The position numbers and the translations under genes are program-made. From an uncultured Porphyromonadaceae bacterium (GTDB taxonomy: Bacteria > Bacteroidota > Bacteroidia > Bacteroidales > Muribaculaceae): DNA of 8,769 bases. Every line of letters starts with the position of its first letter. The stretch's first letter is position 1. Below are positions 1 through 6,714 of this stretch, one piece after another. The notes beneath the pieces were generated by a model. That model saw nothing but the letters and a program-made list of their open reading frames with translations. It did no database searches and was not told the origin of the DNA. The stretch lies in contig CABRZA010000104.1 of the NCBI GenBank assembly GCA_902475285.1, positions 1-8,769 on the forward strand. Reading direction: 5' to 3'.

Positions 1-68
1 TCTATCTCAAGCATCGGCGAAACGCTTCCGGAGAAGTTTATGTATTTTGTCACAATCTTGTGAGCGCA

Positions 69-100
69 CAAAGGTATACATTTTTCTCGATATTGCCAAA
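69..100 (-). promoter_or_regulatory. Bacteroidota-type promoter firing leftward
   Basis: Read on the minus strand, there is a -33 TTTG (100..97), a 20-nt spacer and a -7 box TACCTTTG (76..69), matching the Bacteroidota housekeeping consensus TTTG/TAnnTTTG. The spacer equals that of three other promoters in this window. The predicted start of transcription is near position 65, so the transcript leaves through the left edge. The served gene is not visible; an ATG at 14..12 (M-L-E-I, then edge) is a possible start but far too short to judge. The rest of 1-273 shows no convincing gene and no clear terminator for the operon that ends at 274. Confidence 0.6.
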
Positions 101-273
101 CACTCGTCAAGCCGTTCTCCTGCAATATGGTGTCAATTCACGTTATTGTAGCTCGAACGTGCGTAAGAGATGTGGAATGTGATGTTTGTTGTGAATTTTT
201 TCATTGTCGTCCGGTGTTTCGTTTATCCTTTATCACCCCCAGGCGGCAATGGTTAACAACGGCAGGAAAAATT

Positions 274-2184
274 TTATTCCAGACATAGGAAAGATGCCCA
301 GTAGTATGGGTGCGTGTACCCGGCGGCGATGAGCCGGCGGCGCATGGCCTTGATGGCCTTGCGGGGCGTGAGGCCTGCGGCGAGGGCAGTGTAGAAGCTT
401 TCCATGGCTATTGCCGAAGCTTCGTCGGGAACATCCCACAGGGTGACGACGAGGTGCTTCACGCCGCTCGATTTCATTGCTTCTGCCACGCCGTAGACCA
501 CGCCCGTGGGATTGGCAATGTCGCCCATGCCGCTCGAACACGACGAAAGGACGGCCAGCCCGACACTTTGCATGTCGAGTCCGGCTATTTCGCGCGAGGT
601 GAGGGTGCCGTCATCGCCGTCGGTGCGATGCGCTTCATTCGCCCCGGCCATGATGAGGCCAGTGCGGTCGCGCACGGCTACGATGCGCGAAGTGCTGTCG
701 GCCAAGGCGTTGGCGTCGGGCTGCTGGAGGGCGAAGCCATGCGTGGCGATGTGCAGAACGCGCGGCATGCGCCGCCAGTCGATGCTCTTGAAGCGCTCCT
801 CGGAGGCCTCGGTGCCGGTGTAGAGGTCGGCGTCGGGAAAGAGGCCTTTTATGACCTCCACTTCGCACAAGGAGTGGGGGAGGAAGGCGTAGCCACCCTT
901 GGCTGCGCCGTAGTCGATGCCGCCGAAAAGCGTGGGGCGAGCCGCGCCGAAGTCGAAGACGTGCTTTTTGACGTGCTCGATGTCGGCGGTGGTGGTCATC
1001 TGGACCACGTCGACGGCATCGTCGAGGCATCCGTCGCCATAGGGCGCGACGCCAAAGTTGAACTGCGCGAGGCTGTTGGCCGGCGAGATGTAGAGCGTAG
1101 ATATGCCGCCGAGGTAAGGTTTCAGCAGTTCGACTACATCCTGGAGCGGACTGCCGGCGGTGTACATCTCATTGACCGCCACGGCGTCGGTCGGCGTGTA
1201 GGCGTCGATGCGTTCCATAATGCTCTCGGGCAGGGCTACGACCGCGGGCGCTGCATAGTCATGGCCGAGGATGAGGATTTCCGACGGCACCATAGTTATT
1301 TCCACTGCCAGCTCGCCGTGGGCGAGGGCGCGGCGCACATCCTGCCAGCGTCGCGGCCGTTTGTGGAGGCGTGCGGTGTGGTAGTCGAGGAAGTTTTTGC
1401 GCAGCAGAGCCAAGTCGTAGGCCATGGTTTCGTGGCCCGGGAGGAAATCGCAGCCAGTGTTGAACCACACTACGAGGGCTGCCAGCATGCGGCCCCAGTA
1501 GCGCTCGTCGGCGGGACTGTCGATGTCGTAGTGGTTGAGTTCGAGGAGGTCGACGACGGTGTTGAAAAATTTTTTCCACTCCCGTGCGCCTTCCGGCACA
1601 GTCGGCGGCACATAGGCGAGAAGGCGCGCGGCGATTTCAATGACTGTTTCGACGCGTCTGTCGGCGTCGCGGCGCCAGTCCATAGTAGTGCGGTGCTCCT
1701 CAATCTTCTCCGCTAACATCGCCACTTCATGGTCGACGACGCCGCCGTTTTCGGTGCTGATTTGTGCCATCTCGTCGAGGCGTGCGGTGGCGCGCTCCCA
1801 GCGTCCCTGAAGTACCAGCGCTACAATCTCCATGACGCGCAGACTGTAATACTCTTCTTCAGTGGGTTTTAGCGAGGCTTCGAAGAAAGGCTGTCCTTCG
1901 CGTACCAAGGGCTCCACGTCGCCGAACTTTCCCAATGCGTTGAGGGCATAGATATAGCAGTCGTAGAAGGCATAGGAGAGTGGATATGCTTCAAGGGTGT
2001 CGCGCGGTGCGGTGAGTGCGTCCCGGCATAGTTCGGCAATGGCTTCCATGTCGTGCCCGTTCTGCATCTCGTTGAGCCGCCGCACGGTGGCGTCGAGGTA
2101 GGCTACATCCTTCACTGGCTCGGCGCCCTCTGTGGTGAATGCCGTGAATAGCAGAAGGATGGCGAGGAGAAACTTATGTATCAT
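274..2184 (-). CDS. Secreted helical-repeat/CHAT-domain caspase-like peptidase
   Basis: This 636-residue protein ends in a CHAT domain (caspase/HetF-associated TPR peptidase, clan CD). The start at 2184 was chosen because it gives a signal peptide (residues 1 to about 21, MIHKFLLAILLLFTAF core, no lipobox Cys) and an ATGA overlap with the preceding gene; the same frame extends upstream to 2403, but that stretch is arginine/proline-rich and lies inside the neighbour. Residues about 25-290 are mostly helical, resembling degenerate TPR repeats. The CHAT domain spans about 385-636: catalytic His482 in HIATHGF, catalytic Cys549 in LSSCSSG, then LWDVPDEASA and the closing HPYYWASF motif, so the domain looks complete and active. 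The protein is predicted to act in the periplasm or outside the cell. It is last in a four-gene operon with a metacaspase, an ECF sigma factor and an anti-sigma-like membrane protein. In CHAT families the repeats usually sense a ligand or partner and the peptidase cuts a target; the target here is unknown. Confidence 0.9.
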   Translation of the reverse strand: MIHKFLLAILLLFTAFTTEGAEPVKDVAYLDATVRRLNEMQNGHDMEAIAELCRDALTAPRDTLEAYPLSYAFYDCYIYALNALGKFGDVEPLVREGQPFFEASLKPTEEEYYSLRVMEIVALVLQGRWERATARLDEMAQISTENGGVVDHEVAMLAEKIEEHRTTMDWRRDADRRVETVIEIAARLLAYVPPTVPEGAREWKKFFNTVVDLLELNHYDIDSPADERYWGRMLAALVVWFNTGCDFLPGHETMAYDLALLRKNFLDYHTARLHKRPRRWQDVRRALAHGELAVEITMVPSEILILGHDYAAPAVVALPESIMERIDAYTPTDAVAVNEMYTAGSPLQDVVELLKPYLGGISTLYISPANSLAQFNFGVAPYGDGCLDDAVDVVQMTTTADIEHVKKHVFDFGAARPTLFGGIDYGAAKGGYAFLPHSLCEVEVIKGLFPDADLYTGTEASEERFKSIDWRRMPRVLHIATHGFALQQPDANALADSTSRIVAVRDRTGLIMAGANEAHRTDGDDGTLTSREIAGLDMQSVGLAVLSSCSSGMGDIANPTGVVYGVAEAMKSSGVKHLVVTLWDVPDEASAIAMESFYTALAAGLTPRKAIKAMRRRLIAAGYTHPYYWASFLCLE

Positions 2185-3056
2185 CGATGTGACGGAGACA
2201 GAAATTCGTTGATCTTTTCCTTGATGGCGAGTGCCTCGTTGCCTACGGCTGTACCGGCAGGGTAGTTTGTCAGGAGGGTATCGAGTACGTCGAGGGCTTG
2301 ATCGTAGGAGCGGTTGTTGATATATGCGCAGGTCAGGAGAAGGCCTATCTCGGGCATGTGCTCGGTGCAGTCGTTGAAGGTGTCGAGGCGCGACTGATGC
2401 CACATGTTTTCAAGTTCGCTAATAGTGCTTGCGGATTGGCGCTGAATAACAATGATGTGGTATAACTCGTTGAGCTTTCGGCTTATACTGTCGCCCTCGC
2501 CGCGGACGTACTGAGGCTCGGAGAGCATTGCAAGAATCTCAGCCTGAACGGTCGACGAAAGGTGCGGAGGTTCATATATGAAGGCTCTATATCCACCCCA
2601 AAGGCATACCGCAATAATGGCTGCAGCTGCCGTAAGCCACCCCATGAACTTGCCGAACGTGAGGGGCTTGTGTTTCTTGCGATTTTTACGATGCTTCTTG
2701 CGGAGTTTCTCGCGGATTTTCTTGCGCTCTTCACGGTAGTTTTCCGGCAGACAGCAGGCGCGATAGACACCCGGAGGGGATAACCAGAACTGTTCGCTGT
2801 TGTTGTCGGCCAGGTCTTCGGCTTGGTCGAGGGTGAGGGTTTTGATGGCGTCGATGATGGCGCGGTCGCATTCGGGCCCTACCTGGGCCATGGCGCGGGC
2901 GAGGCGCGCGGTGGCCACGGCTTTGTTGCGCAGCTCCGCATCGTCGGATATAAGACGGTGAAATTCAGCTTCTTCCTCCTCCAAAAGCTGGCCTTTGAGA
3001 TAGCGGGAGAGCAGGTCGTCGAACTCGTCGAACTTGCGGGTGTCGTCACTTTCCAT
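2181..3056 (-). CDS. Putative anti-sigma factor, single-pass membrane protein with TPR-like exterior
   Basis: This 291-residue protein has no certain family name. Its first 45 residues follow the pattern L-x(2)-YL-x-G-x-L-x(2)-EE-x(3)-F-x(3)-L-x(2)-D-x-EL, common at the cytoplasmic N-terminus of Bacteroidota anti-sigma factors. There is no HxxxCxxC zinc motif, so it is not a classical zinc-binding anti-sigma domain. An extremely basic stretch (about 107-130, many Lys/Arg) precedes one membrane segment (about 138-160), which by the positive-inside rule puts the N-terminus in the cytoplasm. Residues 161-291 face the periplasm and look helical, with a TPR-like pair near 235-285. It starts 6 nt after the ECF sigma gene and its TGA overlaps the ATG of the CHAT gene. 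The inferred role is to hold the sigma factor at the membrane until an external or proteolytic signal arrives. A structural scaffold is the alternative. Confidence 0.7.
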   Translation of the reverse strand: MESDDTRKFDEFDDLLSRYLKGQLLEEEEAEFHRLISDDAELRNKAVATARLARAMAQVGPECDRAIIDAIKTLTLDQAEDLADNNSEQFWLSPPGVYRACCLPENYREERKKIREKLRKKHRKNRKKHKPLTFGKFMGWLTAAAAIIAVCLWGGYRAFIYEPPHLSSTVQAEILAMLSEPQYVRGEGDSISRKLNELYHIIVIQRQSASTISELENMWHQSRLDTFNDCTEHMPEIGLLLTCAYINNRSYDQALDVLDTLLTNYPAGTAVGNEALAIKEKINEFLSPSHR

Positions 3057-3062
3057 AGCTTT

Positions 3063-3641
3063 TCAGAAGAGTTTGTTGCACAATTGGTTGTATCGGGCGC
3101 GGAATTTTTCGCAGCAGCGGTGCTTGGTCACCTTTGCCACGCTCTCGCTGCTGTAGCTGAGCATGGCTGCAAGTGCTCGCATGGAGAGATTGTCGCGGTA
3201 GAAGCCCCACAGCAGCTCGTTGCAGGGGTAGGGAAGGTCCTGCACGATGTCGCGCACGAGCTCTTCTTTTTGCTCAACTACGGCAACGTCGTCGGTGTCG
3301 AGGGCCAGAAGGGCATCGACTTTGTCGGGGCGTATCTCGCCGTCGCTGAGCGCGAGCAGGGTGTCGCTGTCGGCAGCCTTTCGTTTCGACTTGCTCAGAT
3401 GCTGAAGCGCCTTGTTGCGGCAGATGGCCAAAAAATAGGTGGATAGCGACGATGTGAGCTCGTCGAGTTTACCTGCGCAGATTTGATCGTAGAGGATGAT
3501 GAACGACTCCTGGAAAACGTCCTTGCAGTCGTCGTCGCTAAGATTGAAGTGCTTGCGCAGGAACCCCAGGGTTCTGACCCACTGCTCGGAGGCGAAGTGG
3601 TTGAGGTTTATGGGTTTGGATATGTCGTGGAGAGGGTCCAT
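3063..3641 (-). CDS. ECF-type RNA polymerase sigma factor
   Basis: This 192-residue protein has the size and two-domain layout of an ECF sigma-70 factor. Region 2 covers about residues 15-88, with DDCKDVFQESFIILYDQI matching the conserved core-binding segment (D-x(2)-D-x-x-Q-E-x-F) and LSTYFLAICRNKALQHL matching the -10 recognition helix. A linker (about 89-125) leads to region 4 (about 127-185), where NLSMRALAAMLSYSSESVAKVTKHRCCEKF forms the helix-turn-helix expected to read the -35-like element, written here only as family expectation. It acts in the cytoplasm, directing polymerase to a small regulon. The start at 3641 overlaps the upstream caspase stop codon by one base (TGATG), so translation is probably coupled. 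Its likely inhibitor is the membrane protein encoded immediately downstream. The regulon is unknown; the operon's own promoter looks housekeeping-like rather than ECF-specific. Confidence 0.9.
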   Translation of the reverse strand: MDPLHDISKPINLNHFASEQWVRTLGFLRKHFNLSDDDCKDVFQESFIILYDQICAGKLDELTSSLSTYFLAICRNKALQHLSKSKRKAADSDTLLALSDGEIRPDKVDALLALDTDDVAVVEQKEELVRDIVQDLPYPCNELLWGFYRDNLSMRALAAMLSYSSESVAKVTKHRCCEKFRARYNQLCNKLF

Positions 3642-4522
3642 CAGTTGCTTTTTTCGCTTACCATGTTCTGCCTTATCAGCCTGGGGTCGCGGGCCATGAG
3701 AGCGCGGACTTTTTCAACCCACTGAGTGTCGGGCGAGAGGCTCTCGTCGAGCAGAACAAGATTGACATAGTATGTGAGCGGCCCGCAGTAGCGGCCGTCC
3801 TCCTTTATCTCGGTGTTGGTCTGGTAGGCACGACAGGCTTCGAGGATGCAAATGCCGCTCATGCCTGCCTGCGGCGCTACGGCGATGTTGCCGCGCCGGT
3901 CGATGGGCGGAATGTAGCGTTTGCCGTTGGGGGTGAAGCCATGGTCGGTGCCGCGCACGAAGAGTTCGTCGTCCTGCATTTCGTCGCCCCGCGCGGCGCC
4001 GCCCGAGTGGCAGGCGTCGAGCACGGCGTAGACGTAGCCCTTCGGCCCTACCTTGGTGCGGAGGGCGTCGAAGACGGCGCCGAGTTCGTCGTCGACGATA
4101 TGTTTTTCGCCTTCGTAGACGCCGCGGCGATATCCACGCAGTGCGTCGTAAGGCACCAGAGCCTCGTCCCAGCCGTCGTCCTCGTCGCCCGAGAGATCCT
4201 CGTAGGCCTGTCCGTGGCCCGAGAAATGAACGTACACCATGTCGCCGGCACGGCACTCGGCCACAAGGCGAGCGAATGCCTTCCGCGCATTGGCTGCCGT
4301 GGCCTCGCTGTCGGTGAGGGCTGTGATTGTAAATCCCTGGCGGCGCAATGTGCCTTCGATGAGGCTGATGTCGTTGGCGCCGTGAATAGGAGCCCAACGC
4401 AACTCTTTGGCCTCATGTTGAGGATAGTCCGAAATGCCTATCAGCAGCGCGCGCTTCTCCGAGGCATGTGCCGCGCACACGCCAACGAGACACATAATTA
4501 TCGCTGCCAACAGTCGTTTCAT
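3641..4522 (-). CDS. Secreted metacaspase-like peptidase (C14 caspase family)
   Basis: This 293-residue protein starts with a signal peptide (residues 1-20, cleavage expected after AHA) and then holds a caspase p20-like fold. The first strand, KRALLIGISDYP, is typical of bacterial metacaspases. The catalytic His103 lies in VHFSGHG and the catalytic Cys171 in LDACHSGG. Asp169, two residues before the Cys, is the metacaspase residue that favours Arg or Lys at P1, so basic cleavage sites are inferred rather than caspase-type Asp sites. An acidic loop (SGDEDDGWDEALVPYD, about 111-126) resembles the family's calcium-binding or substrate loop. The C-terminal part (about 210-290) includes CRAYQTN and GPLTYYVN, as in p10-like halves. 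No other domain is fused. It is first in the operon, with the promoter immediately before its ATG, and its TGA overlaps the sigma factor ATG. Location is periplasmic or extracellular. Confidence 0.9.
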   Translation of the reverse strand: MKRLLAAIIMCLVGVCAAHASEKRALLIGISDYPQHEAKELRWAPIHGANDISLIEGTLRRQGFTITALTDSEATAANARKAFARLVAECRAGDMVYVHFSGHGQAYEDLSGDEDDGWDEALVPYDALRGYRRGVYEGEKHIVDDELGAVFDALRTKVGPKGYVYAVLDACHSGGAARGDEMQDDELFVRGTDHGFTPNGKRYIPPIDRRGNIAVAPQAGMSGICILEACRAYQTNTEIKEDGRYCGPLTYYVNLVLLDESLSPDTQWVEKVRALMARDPRLIRQNMVSEKSN

Positions 4523-4525
4523 GCC

Positions 4526-4558
4526 GCAAAGGTACAGAAAAAATTCGTAATCGCCTAA
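4526..4558 (-). promoter_or_regulatory. Promoter of the caspase-sigma-CHAT operon
   Basis: On the minus strand, TACCTTTGC (4534..4526) is an exact -7 box. The -33 region, TTAG 20 nt upstream (4558..4555) within TTTTAG, is only a partial match to TTTG. If the -7 box starts at -11, transcription begins at about 4523, directly before the ATG at 4522, so the mRNA would be leaderless or nearly so. The weak -33 box could mean low basal expression or help from an activator. Confidence 0.6.
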
Positions 4559-4607
4559 AAGAGGGTGCTTCCGCGACGGTTATCGTGCGTGTAAGCAGGA
4601 GTGGCGC

Positions 4608-4642
4608 AAAACAAAAGCGATGGCGGCGGATGCCGTCATCGC
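4608..4642 (-). terminator. Intrinsic terminator of tRNA-Asn
   Basis: The arms 4617-4627 and 4632-4642 form an 11-bp GC-rich stem with one G-U pair and a 4-nt loop. On the minus strand the stem is followed by TTTTGTTTT (4616..4608). It begins 4 nt beyond the tRNA 3' end and separates the tRNA from the downstream caspase operon. Confidence 0.85.
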
Positions 4643-4645
4643 TTG

Positions 4646-4719
4646 CGCTTCAAGATGGACTCGAACCAACGACCCTCTGATTAACAGTCAGATGCTCTAA
4701 CCGACTGAGCTATTGAAGC
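4646..4719 (-). tRNA. tRNA-Asn (anticodon GTT)
   Basis: A 74-nt cloverleaf can be folded by hand. The acceptor stem GCTTCAA/TTGAAGC has 7 perfect pairs with G73 as discriminator, as expected for tRNA-Asn. The D arm is GCTC-AGTCGGTTA-GAGC. The anticodon stem TCTGA/TCAGA encloses the loop CTGTTAA with GTT at 4685..4683. The variable region is GGGTC and the T arm is GTTGG-TTCGAGT-CCATC. CCA is not encoded. The T stem has one U-U mismatch (positions 50 and 64), discussed as a finding. It has its own promoter and terminator. Confidence 0.95.
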
Positions 4720-4750
4720 GTATTGGCGCACCCCTTTCGGGCTTTGCGGT

Positions 4751-4783
4751 GCAAAGTTACGCCATTTTTTTTATTCGGCCAAA
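4751..4783 (-). promoter_or_regulatory. tRNA-Asn promoter
   Basis: On the minus strand there is TTTG (4783..4780), a 20-nt spacer containing an A-run, and TAACTTTGC (4759..4751), a full consensus match. The start of transcription is expected near 4748, giving a leader of about 28 nt. The -33 box is the right half of the near-palindrome at 4777-4792, and TTTGC-ACC-GCAAA makes an inverted repeat around the start site. Both features recur at the tRNA promoter at the right edge. Confidence 0.8.
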
Positions 4784-4826
4784 TATTTTGCCGTTTTTTT
4801 CAAAAATAATCGAAATTTTGAGTTCC

Positions 4827-6653
4827 TCACACTGCGCTGCGGTTGCGCTGGAAGTTGTCGCGGAGGGTGTCGATTACGTTTATGATGTAGTCGCCGGTCT
4901 TCTCGAGGTCGCCGATGATGTCCATGTAGTAGATGCCGGCCTGGTACTCGTAGTGGTGGCCGTTGATGTTCTCCACATTGGCGCCGCGGAGGATGTTGCG
5001 GTAATTGTTGATTTCGCGCTCCTTGTTGTAGCTGTCGATGAGCGACTTGCCGCTGATGTGCTCGAGGTCTTTGAGCTGGGAGTTCATCATCTCCATGGCC
5101 TGGTTGACGTAGACGTACATCGTGTCGATGTTGCCGTAGATTTCCTCGTTGAAGTCCACGTTCTGCTGTATCTTGCGGTCGAGAATCTTGCCTATGCCCA
5201 TGCAGCTGTCGGCTATGCTCTCTATCTCGCTGATGATGTTGAGCATGGCGGCGATGCGAAGCTTGCCCTCGTTGGAGAGCCGGCCTTCGGCGCAGCGGTT
5301 GAGATAGTGCGCTATCTCGAGCTCCATGCGGTCGGAAATATCCTCGTATTTTTCAAGACGGCTGTAAAGCGTGTTGTATTCCTCGCTCTTCTCCTTGGTG
5401 TGGAGGAGGGTGTGGGCCATGTTTATCATGCGGCCCACGCGCTCGGCGTATACCACTATTTCTTTCTCGGCCTGAGCAATGTTGAGCTCGGCGGCATTCA
5501 TCAGACCGCCCGAGATAAATTTGAGGGTGAACTCTTCCTCGTCGCGGTTCTTCGACGGCACGAGCCATTCCACGATTTTGACGTAGAGCTTTGTGAGCCA
5601 TATCATTACCATTACGTTGACGAGGTTGAAGGTGGTGTGGAATATCGACAGTCCGAACGACACGCTCATCTGCATGTTGCCTATCTGGCGGATCACGTCG
5701 TGGCCGGCGGGCAGAGAGTTGTCGAAGAGGTGATTGTAGAGTTCGGGGTCGGTCTGCTCGAGGTTGGTCACGAAGCCGTAGAGCGCCTCCGGATTGCCCT
5801 GGCCTATGGTCTCGGTGAGCCATGCGTTGAACTCTGCGAAGGGTATGAACACGCACAGGCACCACATCGTGCCCAGAAGGTTGAAGAGCAGGTGGCCCAT
5901 CGACGCGCGTTTGGCCGCCACGTTGCCGCTGAGCGACGCCAGGATGGGCGTGATGGTGGTGCCGATGTTGGAACCGAGCACCAGGGCGCACGCAAGGTCG
6001 AAAGTAATCCAGCCTTTTGTACACATTATAAGTGTGATGGCGAAGGTGGCCGCCGACGACTGTATGACCATCGTGAGCACAAGGCCCACGAGCGTGAAGA
6101 CGAGCACCGATTTTATGCCGCCCGATGCATAGTCGCGAAGCACGGCGAACATTTCGGGGTTATTCTGCAAGTCGGGAACATAGTCGCTTATGAGTCCCAG
6201 ACCCATGAAGAGGAACGAAAAGCCTATCAGAAACTCGCCTATGCTCTTGGTCTTGCTCTTGTTCATCAGCAGCAGCACCACGGCCACGCCTATGAGGGGC
6301 AGTACGAAGGTCGATATGTCGACCTTGAAGCCGAAGATGGCGATAATCCAGGCTGTGAACGTGGTACCTACGTTGGCGCCCATGATTACCGCCATACTCT
6401 GTGCCAGGCTCATCAGGCCGGCGTTGACGAAGCTCACCACCATCACGGTGCTTGCCGAGGAACTCTGTATGAGTGCCGTGATGGCGCAACCCGTCAGAAG
6501 TCCGGCGAAGCGGTTGCGCGTCATGGCCGAGAGGATGTTTCGAAGACGGTCGCCGGCGGCTTTCTGAAGGCCTTCGCTCATTACCTTCATACCGTAGAGG
6601 AAAAGGCCTACTGCTCCGAGCAAGCACAGGAAATCGAGTATGCTGTAGTCCAT
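4827..6653 (-). CDS. Na+/phosphate cotransporter family protein with PhoU-like C-terminal domain
   Basis: This 608-residue inner-membrane protein belongs to the Na/Pi cotransporter (NptA/YjbB-like, PNaS) family, which moves phosphate with sodium. Two inverted repeats carry the signatures: QSSSAST (63-69) with GANVGTT (92-98), and QSSAAT (198-203) with GSNIGTT (227-233). Roughly eight hydrophobic segments lie between residues 6 and 362. Residues about 385-600 form the long helical PhoU-like domain common in bacterial members and thought to tune flux. The length is full for this architecture. The first Met at 6653 begins the first membrane helix directly, as in relatives. It stands alone, 22 nt after its predicted transcription start, and no strong terminator follows it before the tRNA-Asn promoter. 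In E. coli the relative YjbB mainly exports phosphate, so the direction of transport here is open. Confidence 0.93.
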   Translation of the reverse strand: MDYSILDFLCLLGAVGLFLYGMKVMSEGLQKAAGDRLRNILSAMTRNRFAGLLTGCAITALIQSSSASTVMVVSFVNAGLMSLAQSMAVIMGANVGTTFTAWIIAIFGFKVDISTFVLPLIGVAVVLLLMNKSKTKSIGEFLIGFSFLFMGLGLISDYVPDLQNNPEMFAVLRDYASGGIKSVLVFTLVGLVLTMVIQSSAATFAITLIMCTKGWITFDLACALVLGSNIGTTITPILASLSGNVAAKRASMGHLLFNLLGTMWCLCVFIPFAEFNAWLTETIGQGNPEALYGFVTNLEQTDPELYNHLFDNSLPAGHDVIRQIGNMQMSVSFGLSIFHTTFNLVNVMVMIWLTKLYVKIVEWLVPSKNRDEEEFTLKFISGGLMNAAELNIAQAEKEIVVYAERVGRMINMAHTLLHTKEKSEEYNTLYSRLEKYEDISDRMELEIAHYLNRCAEGRLSNEGKLRIAAMLNIISEIESIADSCMGIGKILDRKIQQNVDFNEEIYGNIDTMYVYVNQAMEMMNSQLKDLEHISGKSLIDSYNKEREINNYRNILRGANVENINGHHYEYQAGIYYMDIIGDLEKTGDYIINVIDTLRDNFQRNRSAV

Positions 6654-6677
6654 ATTCGTTGTTGGTGTTTTCTGCCT

Positions 6678-6686
6678 GCAAAATTA
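6678..6686 (-). promoter_or_regulatory. -7 promoter element of the Na/Pi transporter
   Basis: TAATTTTGC on the minus strand (6686..6678) matches TAnnTTTG and predicts a start near 6675, 22 nt before the ATG. No TTTG occurs at the expected -33 position (about 6707-6710); the region there is AT-rich. No conserved Pho-box repeat was recognised. Confidence 0.5.
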
Positions 6687-6714
6687 ACAATAAATTCTTA
6701 TAAATTTAATACTC

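Noticed and set aside
133..204. Minus-strand 23-codon ORF beginning MKKFTTN
   Set aside because: It is very short, with no promoter box or ribosome-binding signal and no recognisable family; chance is sufficient.
1..273. Terminator for the CHAT operon
   Set aside because: No GC-rich stem followed by a T-run could be found on the minus strand; termination may be Rho-dependent or lie outside.
310..1716. Plus-strand open frame (468 codons) opposite the CHAT gene
   Set aside because: It is an antisense shadow: no domain pattern, no promoter, and the opposite strand has clear catalytic motifs.
2185..2403. N-terminal extension of the CHAT reading frame
   Set aside because: It overlaps the anti-sigma gene in another frame, is Arg/Pro-rich, and hides the signal peptide; the start at 2184 is far better.
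274..4522. Type III-E CRISPR (Craspase) locus
   Set aside because: Sigma, CHAT and repeats recall it, but there is no CRISPR array, no Cas gene, and the CHAT protein is exported; only a functional analogy is kept.
274..4522. Caspase-activated gasdermin defence operon
   Set aside because: No small hydrophobic gasdermin-like pore protein is encoded next to either protease.
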